A DNA stretch of 64,000 nucleotides from NCBI RefSeq assembly GCF_024345575.1, contig NZ_JAGQBJ010000006.1:117955-181954 (forward strand), read 5' to 3'. Shown piece by piece: positions 27,707 to 37,365 of this stretch. How positions within the stretch are numbered: the stretch's first letter is position 1; the number at the start of each line of letters is the position of its first letter. Source of the DNA: Cyanobium sp. Morenito 9A2. GTDB taxonomy: Bacteria > Cyanobacteriota > Cyanobacteriia > PCC-6307 > Cyanobiaceae. A program made the translations under genes and the position numbers. The notes beneath the pieces are model-generated. The model was not told the origin of the DNA, searched no databases, and saw only the letters and a list, made by a program, of their open reading frames with translations.

Positions 27707-28097
27707 CGGGCCGGGGGGAGATTTGAATCAGTTCCACCTTGTAGCCATCGGGATCTTCCACGAAGGCGATCACGGTGCTGCCGTGCTTCATCGGACCAGG
27801 CTCCCGCGTCACCTTGCCGCCCTTGGTGCGGATCCGGTCACACACAGCCTGGATATCGTCCACCCCCAAGGCGATGTGGCCGTAGCCGCTGCCGATCTCG
27901 TAGCTGGCCGTGTCCCAGTTGTGAGTGAGCTCCAGCACGGTTGTGTCGCGCTCCTCGCCATAGCCCACGAAGGCCAGGGTGAAACGGCCGCCGGGATAAT
28001 CCTTGCGGCGGAGCAGGCGCATGCCGAGCAGATCGGTGTAAAAAACGAGCGAGCGTTCCAGATCCCCCACCCGCAACATGGTGTGAAGCAGTCGCAT
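27696..28097 (-). CDS. gloA: lactoylglutathione lyase (glyoxalase I)
   Basis: 133-residue VOC-fold enzyme that isomerises the methylglyoxal-glutathione hemithioacetal. The four metal ligands of the E. coli-type, nickel-dependent enzyme fall at the same numbers: His5 (RLLHTMLRV), Glu56 (VLELTHNWD), His74 (GYGHIALGV) and Glu122 (GYKVELIQ). That match fixes the ATG at 28097; the frame stays open far upstream, antisense to eno, but that part is not coding. Overlaps the start of the ClpB-type gene by 11 bp, so the two are probably translationally coupled. Divergent from eno. Confidence 0.96.
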   Translation of the reverse strand: MRLLHTMLRVGDLERSLVFYTDLLGMRLLRRKDYPGGRFTLAFVGYGEERDTTVLELTHNWDTASYEIGSGYGHIALGVDDIQAVCDRIRTKGGKVTREPGPMKHGSTVIAFVEDPDGYKVELIQISPRPDAV

Positions 28098-28184
28098 GGT
28101 CAGGGAGTGGGGCAGGGCCATTCTGAGCCGCCGGCCGAGATCCGTGCCAACCGGCACAAATGGACGGATGGGGGCGGCCCATAA

Positions 28185-29510
<1,326 letters not shown>

Positions 29511-31187
29511 TCAGCGCCGGGCGCCGGGCAACTGCTCCAGGCGGGCATCCCGGCGCAATCTTCCCTGCAGGCGAATCCAGCCGTAGCCGACGGGCAAGGC
29601 CGCGAGCAGCGGCAGGACGGCCAACGCCGGACGGCCACCGGTGCCCAGCACCGAAGCAGCCACCACCAGGGCGCCGAGCAGCACCGACTGCCCACCCAAC
29701 TGCTGGCTGACGGCGAGCCGCCGCAGGAGACGGTCGGTTTCGCCGGCACGGATCTGCACCTGCAGGTCGCCCTGCTCAACCCGGGCCAGACTTTCCTCAA
29801 GGCGCCGGGGGAGACCCAGGGCGCGGCTGCCCACCTCCGCCGCCTGGCGACCCAGCTCATTGATGAAGTCGTTGGGGCCGTTACCGCTGGCGGACATCAG
29901 GGGCAGCAGGTAGGGGCGGGCAATCGCCACCAGGCTAAAGGCGGGATCGAGACTCCGGCCGACCCCCTCGAAGGTGGAGAGGGCGCGCATCACGAAGATC
30001 AACTCCACCGGCAACCGGAACGGCTGGCCATAGACCAGGTCGTAGAGATCGCCGGAGAGCTTTTCGATCACGTTGCTGGAAAAGGGCGGCGTGAGCGCAT
30101 CGTTGAGCATCACCCGCACCAGGCGGCGCACCGGTCCGGGGTCCACATCGGTGGCAATCACCCCGGCTGCCTGGAGCTCCTCCACCAGGGCGGCTGCATC
30201 GCGGGCGGCGGCGGCGCGGACCATGCGCCCCAGGCGGTTGCGCAGCCGTTGGGAGATCTGCCCCATCATCCCGAAGTCGTAGTAGATGAGGGCCCCATCG
30301 GCGGCCACCGCCAGGTTGCCGGGGTGGGGATCGGCGTGGAAGAAGCCATAGCGCACCAGCTGCTGCAGGTAGCTGGCCGCCCCCCGCTCGGCTACGGCGG
30401 CCGGATCGATTCCCGCCTCGACCAGGGCGGAACGGTCGTTGATCTTGATTCCAGGCATGTAATCGAGGCAGAGCACCCGCCGGGTGCTCAACTCCCAAAT
30501 CACCGCCGGAACGTTGATCAGCGGGTCATCGAGGAACTGCTGGCGGAACCGGGCCGCATGCTCAGCCTCGATGCGGAAATCCAGCTCGCGCACCAGCACC
30601 CGACGGCATTCCTGGGCGATACCCACCCAGTCACGGCCCGCTCCCCAGCGGGGGTGGCGCTGGAGCACAGCGGCCACCTGCTGGAGAATGTCGAGATCGA
30701 GGCGAAAGAGCCGCTCCAGGCCAGGACGCTGGATCTTGAGCACCACCTGGCGGCCGCTGCGCAGGCTCGCCCGGTGCACCTGGGCGAGGCTGGCGGCCCC
30801 CAGGGGCTCGCTCTCCAGATCGATGATCTCGGCGCAGCGCTCGCCGAGCTCCTGCTCCAGCAGCCCCTGGGCGACCGCGAAGGGGAAGGCCGGAACCTGG
30901 TCCTGGAGCTTGGACAGCTCCTCCACATAGCCGGCAGGCAACACATCGGGACGGGCCGAGAGCAGCTGACCGAGCTTGATGAAGGCCGAGCCCAGACCGA
31001 GCAGGCGGGCGGTGAGCCAGTGGGCCCGGCGGCGCTGACGCTGGGCGCGGCGCTCGTCATCCACACCACCGGGGTAGGTCCAGGGGATCGCGTCCCACCA
31101 GAGACCGACCACCATCACCACCACCACCCACCAGACCTGCAGGCTGCGGGTCAGTTCCCGTAGCCGACGCCGCACCAGGGTGATCAA
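29511..31187 (-). CDS. ABC1/UbiB-family atypical kinase
   Basis: 558-residue membrane-associated protein-kinase-like ATPase of the AarF/UbiB/ABC1K group, linked in cyanobacteria and plastids to quinone and prenyl-lipid metabolism. The family KxGQ extension is FIKLGQLLSARPDVLP (about residue 70), the Ala-rich nucleotide loop PLGAASLAQVHRA (about 130), catalytic HADPHPGNLAV (about 285) and metal-binding YYDFGMM. Two hydrophobic segments at the C-terminus (about 495-540) are likely membrane anchors. Starts with TTG at 31187 overlapping the upstream stop (TTGA). Substrate unknown. Confidence 0.93.
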   Translation of the reverse strand: MITLVRRRLRELTRSLQVWWVVVVMVVGLWWDAIPWTYPGGVDDERRAQRQRRRAHWLTARLLGLGSAFIKLGQLLSARPDVLPAGYVEELSKLQDQVPAFPFAVAQGLLEQELGERCAEIIDLESEPLGAASLAQVHRASLRSGRQVVLKIQRPGLERLFRLDLDILQQVAAVLQRHPRWGAGRDWVGIAQECRRVLVRELDFRIEAEHAARFRQQFLDDPLINVPAVIWELSTRRVLCLDYMPGIKINDRSALVEAGIDPAAVAERGAASYLQQLVRYGFFHADPHPGNLAVAADGALIYYDFGMMGQISQRLRNRLGRMVRAAAARDAAALVEELQAAGVIATDVDPGPVRRLVRVMLNDALTPPFSSNVIEKLSGDLYDLVYGQPFRLPVELIFVMRALSTFEGVGRSLDPAFSLVAIARPYLLPLMSASGNGPNDFINELGRQAAEVGSRALGLPRRLEESLARVEQGDLQVQIRAGETDRLLRRLAVSQQLGGQSVLLGALVVAASVLGTGGRPALAVLPLLAALPVGYGWIRLQGRLRRDARLEQLPGARR

Positions 31188-31567
31188 GGCCGCTCCTCAA
31201 GCCGCCCGGAGAGTCCGGCCACCCGGGCCCGCAGGGCATCAATCTGTTCCTGGGTGCTGGGGGGGCTGCCCGGAGCTGCCGTTCCTGCGCCAGCGAAGCC
31301 CGTGCTGGCAGCCTCGGCGCCGGAGGCGCTCGAAGGGGGGCTGCTGCCGGGACTGGCGGCTGGGGTGGCCTCAGGATTCTCACGACGTTCGAGCCGCTCG
31401 GCCTCCTGCTCCACCTCCTCCACAAACAAGGTCCACTCCTGCTGCAGGCGCTCTGGCGCCGCCTCCGCCAAGCTGGCAAGGGTGGCCAGTACATCTCCGA
31501 TCCCACTCTGAAGCCGTGCCGAGAGCCGGTTGACCGTGGCCTGAAGCAGGGATTGCGGGGCGCTCAT
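31184..31567 (-). CDS. small coiled-coil protein, unknown
   Basis: 127 residues. The N-terminal 65 are a predicted amphipathic helix/coiled coil (LLQATVNRLSARL, then LQQEWTLFVEEVEQEAERLERRE), the middle is an Ala/Ser/Pro/Gly-rich low-complexity linker, and the C-terminal 25 residues form another short helix (QEQIDALRARVAGLSGRLEE). It has no signal peptide or membrane span. It is translationally coupled to the downstream ABC1 kinase gene by a 4-bp start/stop overlap, suggesting a shared role. A conserved cyanobacterial helical family (similar to DUF6825 proteins) is possible, unconfirmed. Confidence 0.72.
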   Translation of the reverse strand: MSAPQSLLQATVNRLSARLQSGIGDVLATLASLAEAAPERLQQEWTLFVEEVEQEAERLERRENPEATPAASPGSSPPSSASGAEAASTGFAGAGTAAPGSPPSTQEQIDALRARVAGLSGRLEERP

Positions 31568-31621
31568 CGAGGTCCTGCGGTGCTGGCCAAACTGTGGCAG
31601 ATCGGATCCAGTGGCCGGGGC

Positions 31622-32116
31622 TCAGCGGGCCGGTGCCACCGCCTCAGGCAGGGGGGGGGCCTCCGGGGTCTCCGAAGAGGGTTGCGGGGCAACCTCTCCT
31701 TCTGCACCGTTGGCGGGTGGGACCTTCGACTTGACCGGGGCGGGCTCGCCGGGGGCCGGGTCGCTCGGGACCGCCCCACTAGGAGCAAGGGCATCGGCTG
31801 CACCGCTGGCGGGGTCGGCCCCAGGCAGGGGGCCTGGAAGACCCTCGGTGGGAGTTGGCTTGGCCGGAGGATTGGGATCGCCCCGCAGTGATTCGTTGGC
31901 GCTGCCGTAACGCATGCGCAGGCTCTCAAGGCTGGTGCCGGGGAAAGGCTGCGTGTCGAAGCGGTGGCCCAAATCGAGGGATGGTGTCTCACTCAGGGCC
32001 AACAACCGCTGGGTGAGACCAAACCCGAGGGAGAAACACAGCCCGATCACCAGCGGGCCGATCCAGGGATTCCCTGGGCGGGCGACGCGGGTGGGGGCGA
32101 CACGGGCCTGGGCCAT
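31622..32116 (-). CDS. single-span membrane protein with Pro-rich tail
   Basis: 164 residues. One transmembrane helix at about 20-42 (WIGPLVIGLCFSLGFGLTQRLL), then a short conserved-looking stretch LGHRFDTQPFPGTSLESLRMRYG, then about 95 residues of Pro/Ala/Gly/Glu-rich low complexity. Topology suggests a periplasmic tail. Same strand and 54 bp upstream of the coiled-coil gene, so it may head that small operon with the ABC1 kinase. No function can be assigned. Confidence 0.65.
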   Translation of the reverse strand: MAQARVAPTRVARPGNPWIGPLVIGLCFSLGFGLTQRLLALSETPSLDLGHRFDTQPFPGTSLESLRMRYGSANESLRGDPNPPAKPTPTEGLPGPLPGADPASGAADALAPSGAVPSDPAPGEPAPVKSKVPPANGAEGEVAPQPSSETPEAPPLPEAVAPAR

Positions 32117-32367
32117 CGGGCGGTGGGGCGATGGGACGGGGAAGGTTGCACCATCCTGCCCCAGCCCTGGGACATCAAAGGCCCTCCTGGTCCTGTCGTT
32201 GTGGTTGGGTTCGTTCTCCCGGGAATAGCCCAGCTACCGGAGATCGCAGCCACAGCCTTGAAGCCGCCTGCCGCCTTGCGCACTGATGGCGGGGATCCGA
32301 CTACCGAGCCCACAGGCAAATGTGCCCCAGCCAACTAAGGTCAATAAACGAAGCAAGCGAGGAGGAT

Positions 32368-32580
32368 ATGGCAAAGTCGCGCGTTGGGCACAACACCCAA
32401 TTCAAAGCGCCCGCTCGCATCAGCATCACCATTCCCGAAAGTGTCAACGAGCGACTGATTACCATCTCCCGGGAACAGGGTCGGTCCTTGAGCAATCTCG
32501 CCGCCTACCTGCTCGAGTGGGCCATCTCCAACGAGCCCAATTGCCAGACAGTTCTCAGCACCAAAGCATCGGCTGAGTGA
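32368..32580 (+). CDS. orphan ribbon-helix-helix (CopG-like) protein
   Basis: 70 residues. The body ARISITIPESVNERLITI followed by SREQGRSLSNLAAYLLEWAI matches a ribbon-helix-helix fold: one beta strand, then two helices, as in CopG/Arc-type DNA-binding proteins. The start is set by a strong Shine-Dalgarno (GAGGAGG, ending 3 bp before the ATG); an in-frame ATG at 32320 lacks one. No toxin-like gene adjoins it: flanks are an unrelated membrane protein and argJ. The 250-bp upstream gap is otherwise featureless apart from TAAGGT near 32335, a possible -10. Codon usage is less GC-biased than its neighbours. Confidence 0.82.
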   Translation: MAKSRVGHNTQFKAPARISITIPESVNERLITISREQGRSLSNLAAYLLEWAISNEPNCQTVLSTKASAE

Positions 32581-32623
32581 TCTCCAGGAACCAGGCACGA
32601 CGGACGATCCCACCTCCAGCGCC

Positions 32624-33889
32624 TCAGGTGGTGTAGTCGGCGTTGATGCGCACGTATTGATCCGAGAGGTCGCAGCCCCAGGCGGCACCGGCACCGGGCC
32701 CCTCTCCCAGCCGCAGCCGGATGAGCACGGTGTCACCGCCGGGACCGCTTCCACCCAAGTAGGCACCGGCGGCCCGGGCCTTGAGGTAGGTCGAAGCCGC
32801 CGGGCGATCGAAGGCGAGGGGCTGACCGCGGGCCATGAGCTGATGCGCCCCAAGCCAGAGGGCCACCGCTTCCGGATCAAAGGCGGCCCCGGCCCGGCCC
32901 GCCGCCGCCACGATCCGGCCCCAGTTGGGGTCGCGGCCGTGCACGGCGCACTTCACCAGCGATGAGCCGCAGACGATGCGGGCGATCGCACGGGCGTCGG
33001 CGTCGCTGGCGGCACCCTCCACCTGCACCTCGATCAGACAGGTGGCCCCTTCACCATCGCGGGCGATGGCGCGGGCCAGGTGCTGGGACACCGCCGTCAG
33101 GCCCGCCTCCAGGGCCTCGAACTGCTCCGGTGGCAGGGGTGCTCCAGCGGCGAAGGCCAGGAACGTGTCGTTGGTGCTGGTGTCACCGTCCACCGTGATC
33201 GCATTGAAGGAGCGCTCCACCGCCCGCCGCACCATCCCTTGCCACAGATCCGCCGGCACTCCGGCATCGCAGCTGAGATAGCCCAGCATCGTGGCCATCT
33301 GGGGATGGATCATCCCGGAGCCCTTGGCCATGCCGCCGAGGCGCACCCGGCGACCGCCCAGGTCGGCCTCCAGGGCGATCTGCTTGTTCGTCAGATCGGT
33401 GGTGAGGATCGCCGTGGCGGCGGCGGCGCCGCCCTCGGGGCCCAGGGCCGCCACCAGGGGATCGAGGCCCGCCACCAGGGTGTCGATCGGGATCGGCACC
33501 CCGATCACGCCGGTGGAGCAGAGCAGCACCTCGGCCGGCTGGAGTCCCAGGCGCCGGGCCAGTTCGGCCGTGGCCGTGAGGCTGTCGGCCAGGCCCCGCG
33601 ATCCCGTGCAGGCGTTGGCCTGGCCTGAGTTGGTGAGCACCGCCCGGGCGCGACCACCGCTGGCGACCAATCGCCCAGCGCAGAGATCCACGCAGGCGGC
33701 CCGCACCCGGTTGGTGGTGAAGCTGCCGGCGCAGACGGCCCCAACAGGTGCCAGCAGCAAGGACAGATCCGGCTTGCCGGAGGCCTTGAGGCCGGCGGTG
33801 GAGCCGGCCGCCAGAAACCCCGCCGGCGCCGTGACACCGCCGCCGATGGACCGCCAGGGGCTGGGGAAGGACACCAAGGGCCAAATCAC
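32624..33889 (-). CDS. argJ: bifunctional glutamate N-acetyltransferase/ornithine acetyltransferase
   Basis: About 421 residues. Recycles the acetyl group between N-acetylornithine and glutamate in arginine synthesis. The precursor cleaves itself before a conserved Thr, here about residue 200 in MIHPQMATMLGY, giving alpha and beta chains. Other family parts: GGVTAPAGFLAAG near the N-terminus, TNSGQANACTG, STGVIGVPIP, DGDTSTNDT, and RDPNWGRIVAAAGRAG. There is no ATG at a suitable place; GTG 33889 is used and GTG 33874 is possible. It is 61 bp downstream of the Fe-S/cNMP membrane gene, same strand. Confidence 0.95.
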   Translation of the reverse strand: MIWPLVSFPSPWRSIGGGVTAPAGFLAAGSTAGLKASGKPDLSLLLAPVGAVCAGSFTTNRVRAACVDLCAGRLVASGGRARAVLTNSGQANACTGSRGLADSLTATAELARRLGLQPAEVLLCSTGVIGVPIPIDTLVAGLDPLVAALGPEGGAAAATAILTTDLTNKQIALEADLGGRRVRLGGMAKGSGMIHPQMATMLGYLSCDAGVPADLWQGMVRRAVERSFNAITVDGDTSTNDTFLAFAAGAPLPPEQFEALEAGLTAVSQHLARAIARDGEGATCLIEVQVEGAASDADARAIARIVCGSSLVKCAVHGRDPNWGRIVAAAGRAGAAFDPEAVALWLGAHQLMARGQPLAFDRPAASTYLKARAAGAYLGGSGPGGDTVLIRLRLGEGPGAGAAWGCDLSDQYVRINADYTT

Positions 33890-33950
33890 GCTGGTGCCAT
33901 CCTGCCGGGGCACGGTTCGTGCATCGCCGCTGAGGGGCGCGCTGCGCCCC

Positions 33951-36659
33951 TCAGCGGGACACACTGGCCGGGCCGACCTTGGCGTACAGATCCTCCAACC
34001 GCAGCGACAACTGCTGCAACAGGCTGCGGCTGAACTCAGTCGATTGGGCGAGCAGCTCCTCGAAATGGGAGGCGGTGAACACCAGCACCGTGGCGGGTTC
34101 GGCGCCGGCACGCACCTGGGCACGGCGGGGGTGATCGGTGAAGAACGCCACCTCTCCAATCGGCTCGCCCACGCGGATCTGGGCCATCAGGGCCATCGGA
34201 TTGCCCACTCCGTCGTCGCGGTAGACCTCGCAACGGCCCTCCAGCAGGATCGCGACGATGTCGGGTTGATCGCCGACGCCAAACAGCACCTCACCCGGCT
34301 CCAGCCGGCGCTGGTCCCCCCAGCGCAACATGCTGAACAGGGCCGCCGGGGAGAGGTCGGCCCCCAAGGGGACCTGCAGCAGCTGGGTGAGCCGCTCGCT
34401 GTGGGGCACATCGACCCCTGCCAGCAACTGGCGCAGGGCCGGGCTGTCCGGCAAGCCCACCCGCGGCTGACGGCGGAGGGCGGCGGCCCGCACCGGCGCG
34501 CGCCGATCCTGCACCCACAGCACCCAGAGGGCGGTGTCGGGATCGGGATCAAGCCAGAGGGCTTCGAGCGCTTCGGCGGGCTCGGGCAAGGGATCCAGGC
34601 TGCCGGCCGCATGCCCGGCCTCCAGCAGCAGGCGTTCTTCCCGGCGCCGGAGCTGGCTGAGCACTGAAGGAGGCGCCAGGGGCAGCAGCGCCGCGAACCG
34701 CTGCACCAGCGGGTCGTCGTCACCGAAGGGGGAAAGGCTGGGCCAGATGACCACGAACAGGCTAGTGAGGCGCCGATCAATCACCGGCAACAGGGGTCGG
34801 ATCAGCGGGTCAGTGGCGGCCGCAAGCTCCAGGCTGGCGCGGGCGGCAAGCTGGGCGCGCAGCTCCTCCCATTCCTCCTCGAGGCGCTGCGTTGAGTAGG
34901 CCGACGTCGGGCCGAAGCGGGCCAGCAGTTCACCCCAGCTGGCCTCGTCGAGCACGAAATCGGAGCGGATGCGCTCCAGCCCTTCCTGGTGGCTGGGGGA
35001 CGCAAGGGCGGCGCTGAGATCGAGGGTGCGGCTGGCCTCGAGCAGATCTTCGATCGCCTCGGCGGCGGCCTCCTGGCGCAGGCTGCGGATCTCCCGCTGG
35101 CGATAGTCGAGTTGCAGGATGCGCGGGTCAGTGATCGCCAGTTCGCGCACGGCCACGTGGTGGTCCTCCTCCACCAGCCCCAGGGATTGGCGCAGCTCCT
35201 CCAGCTGCACCAGGGCCGCGGCCCGGTCCAGCCGGCCGCTGTCGAACAAATCGGACATCACCTCCCTGTAGATCCCTCGCTTGGTGGCGCTGATCTGCAC
35301 GGGCAGAACCTTGGCGAGGGTGAACACCTCGTTGGCGCTGAGCTCCTGGAGCGAGCGCCCCTCGAGCACGGCGTCCAGTTCAGGCACAAGTTTTTCGAGC
35401 TGCTTGCGCAGGCTGGCGCTGGTGCTCTCGCGGGTGTAGGTGGCCTTGTCCCGGGACCAGCCGCGGTAGAGCCACATGCCGCTGGCGATCAGCACCACGG
35501 AGCGGATCAGCTGACCGCCCTTGCCCCCCAGTGCCCCCAGGGAAGGGTCCGCGAACCAGAAAAAGATGTTCACCGCCAGAACGGTGGCCAGCAGACGGGT
35601 GCGCTGCAGGGCGCGTTCTCCGGCCCGCTCCCCGAAGGCCACCAGCCGCCGCTCCAGCTGCCGCTGCAGCCAGGAGAACAGGGCCACCGAAACAGCTCCC
35701 GCGAGCACCAGCAGCGCCGGCAGGGAGAGCAGCCGCGGCAGCAGCGTGTTCAAGCCCCACAGCTGCAGGGGCTGAAGGATCGCATCAACATGGCGGGCGT
35801 CGTAGGCCCATAGGCCCGTGCGCAGATAATCCACCCCCTCGCGGGATTCGGCGCGGATCAGCAGGAAGAAGCCCAGCACCAAGCCCGGGTAGGAGAACCA
35901 GGCCCAGTCGAGACCCCGCTTGCCGCTGAAGGTCTGCCAATAGGCACGCTCCGAATCGATGTCGATGCAGGGGGCCTGGCAGGCGACGCAGGCGCTCTGG
36001 AGCTTGCCCTTCTCGCCGTAGGTGCGGCACATCGACTGGGTGATCTTGGAACTGGTGTCCATGTGGGCGGGACTGCCCAGCAGGCTCCGTTGGCCGGTGA
36101 CGATCGTCTGCACCGGCGCCATCGGGCAGACGTACTGGCACCAGGCCTTGCCGCCGTAGGCCCAACCCACCACCAGGGCCGCCGCCAGGGTGGTGAGCAA
36201 CAACAGCCCCAGGCCAAGGGTGCTGCTGTTGACCACCAGCAGCCGCAGGCTGAGGCCGGCGATGAACAGAGTCCACTGCAACTGCACGTGGTGCTGGCCC
36301 AGCCAGGAGTTGGCCTCCACCTTCACCACCTCCCGGCGCCCCCCCTTGCCCGGCACCGTGCGCTGCCAGTGCAGGGCGCGGAACACCTGGGAGATGAACG
36401 CCAGCGGGCAGATCCGGCGCCAGACCTCATGGCTGAGGACCACCAGGATCAACAGGCCGCTGGGCACCACCAGGCCCCAGAAGATCTGATTGCCCTCATG
36501 GGTGTGGCAATCCAGCAGCGCTCCGCAGTGGTTGATGTCGAAGGGCCAGGGGTCGACGTCCGGGATCAGCAGCGAGACGATCAACCCCAGCCAGCCCAGC
36601 AGCAGCACCCAGCGGGTGAGATGGGCCTGACGCTCGGGCCAGGCACTGAACAGCTGCAA
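33951..36659 (-). CDS. polytopic Fe-S membrane protein fused to cyclic-nucleotide-binding domain
   Basis: 902 residues. The N-terminal third is NapH/FixG-like: membrane helices plus Cys motifs RRICPLAF (about 85), WCQYVCP (Cys174, Cys178) and CVACQAPC (Cys224, 227, 231), enough for one or two 4Fe-4S clusters near the membrane. Two more helix groups follow (about 265-400). Residues about 420-760 are a cytoplasmic alpha-rich region with no named domain. Residues about 775-885 are a cNMP-binding fold: GEVLFGVGDQPD, then phosphate cassette IGEVAFFTDHPRRAQVRA with the Glu and Arg retained. Start is TTG 36659; an in-frame stop lies just upstream. The electron donor and acceptor are unknown. Confidence 0.85.
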   Translation of the reverse strand: MQLFSAWPERQAHLTRWVLLLGWLGLIVSLLIPDVDPWPFDINHCGALLDCHTHEGNQIFWGLVVPSGLLILVVLSHEVWRRICPLAFISQVFRALHWQRTVPGKGGRREVVKVEANSWLGQHHVQLQWTLFIAGLSLRLLVVNSSTLGLGLLLLTTLAAALVVGWAYGGKAWCQYVCPMAPVQTIVTGQRSLLGSPAHMDTSSKITQSMCRTYGEKGKLQSACVACQAPCIDIDSERAYWQTFSGKRGLDWAWFSYPGLVLGFFLLIRAESREGVDYLRTGLWAYDARHVDAILQPLQLWGLNTLLPRLLSLPALLVLAGAVSVALFSWLQRQLERRLVAFGERAGERALQRTRLLATVLAVNIFFWFADPSLGALGGKGGQLIRSVVLIASGMWLYRGWSRDKATYTRESTSASLRKQLEKLVPELDAVLEGRSLQELSANEVFTLAKVLPVQISATKRGIYREVMSDLFDSGRLDRAAALVQLEELRQSLGLVEEDHHVAVRELAITDPRILQLDYRQREIRSLRQEAAAEAIEDLLEASRTLDLSAALASPSHQEGLERIRSDFVLDEASWGELLARFGPTSAYSTQRLEEEWEELRAQLAARASLELAAATDPLIRPLLPVIDRRLTSLFVVIWPSLSPFGDDDPLVQRFAALLPLAPPSVLSQLRRREERLLLEAGHAAGSLDPLPEPAEALEALWLDPDPDTALWVLWVQDRRAPVRAAALRRQPRVGLPDSPALRQLLAGVDVPHSERLTQLLQVPLGADLSPAALFSMLRWGDQRRLEPGEVLFGVGDQPDIVAILLEGRCEVYRDDGVGNPMALMAQIRVGEPIGEVAFFTDHPRRAQVRAGAEPATVLVFTASHFEELLAQSTEFSRSLLQQLSLRLEDLYAKVGPASVSR

Positions 36660-36750
36660 GGTTCATGGCGTCGGCGGCTTGGACCTTACCGATCGCCTCC
36701 GGGTCTGTCGAGTTCATGATGGGGATGGTCGGTCTGGCTTTCGTGTCTCC

Positions 36751-37365
36751 ATGCCGCCTGCGGCTGCCCTTCCCCAGCGCCGCCTCGGCCTGACCGGCGG
36801 CATCGCCAGCGGCAAGAGCACCGTGGGCCGGCTGCTGGCCGAACGGCATGGCCTGCCGGTGCTTGATGCCGATCTCTATGCCCGGGAGGCCTTGGCTCTC
36901 GGAACTCCCGCTGCCCGAGCGGTGGCGGAGCGTTACGGCTCGCCCGTGGCCGCTGGCGAACCTGGGCGGGTAGACCGAGCCGCCCTGGGGCGCATCGTGT
37001 TTGCCGACCCCTCCGAGCGGGCCTGGCTGGAGGGTCTGGTGCATCCGGCGGTGCGGAGACGCTTCGAAACCGAACTGGCTGAACTGGCGGCTGAGCCCGT
37101 GGTGGTGCTGATGGTCCCGCTGTTGTTCGAGGCGGGGCTGGAGCGGCTCTGCAGCGAGATCTGGCTGGTGGACTGCGAACCAAAGGACCAACTGGAGCGG
37201 CTGATCAGCCGCGATGGCTTCAGCCACGCCGAGGCCGAGGCCCGCCTGGCGGCCCAGTGGCCTTTGGAGCGCAAACGGGCGCGGGCCGACGTGGTGATCG
37301 ACAACCGGGGCGCGCCCGGGGGCCTGGAGGTTCAGGTGGAGCGGGCGCTGGGCCTCAGCCCTTGA
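36751..37365 (+). CDS. coaE: dephospho-CoA kinase
   Basis: 204-residue last enzyme of CoA synthesis; phosphorylates the 3' hydroxyl of dephospho-CoA. P-loop LTGGIASGKSTVGR near residue 12, DADLYAREAL, the CoA-domain region HPAVRRRFE, VVLMVPLLFEAGLE, and the lid VDCEPKDQLERLISRDG all match the family. I chose the ATG at 36751, 11 residues before the P-loop; an upstream ATG at 36679 would add 24 poorly conserved residues. Divergent from the Fe-S/cNMP gene; stop overlaps gatB by 11 bp (convergent). Confidence 0.96.
   Translation: MPPAAALPQRRLGLTGGIASGKSTVGRLLAERHGLPVLDADLYAREALALGTPAARAVAERYGSPVAAGEPGRVDRAALGRIVFADPSERAWLEGLVHPAVRRRFETELAELAAEPVVVLMVPLLFEAGLERLCSEIWLVDCEPKDQLERLISRDGFSHAEAEARLAAQWPLERKRARADVVIDNRGAPGGLEVQVERALGLSP

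Noticed and set aside
33291..34667. Plus-strand open frames antisense to argJ and the Fe-S/cNMP gene
   Set aside because: Coding evidence for both minus-strand genes is strong, and the antisense frames have no family features.
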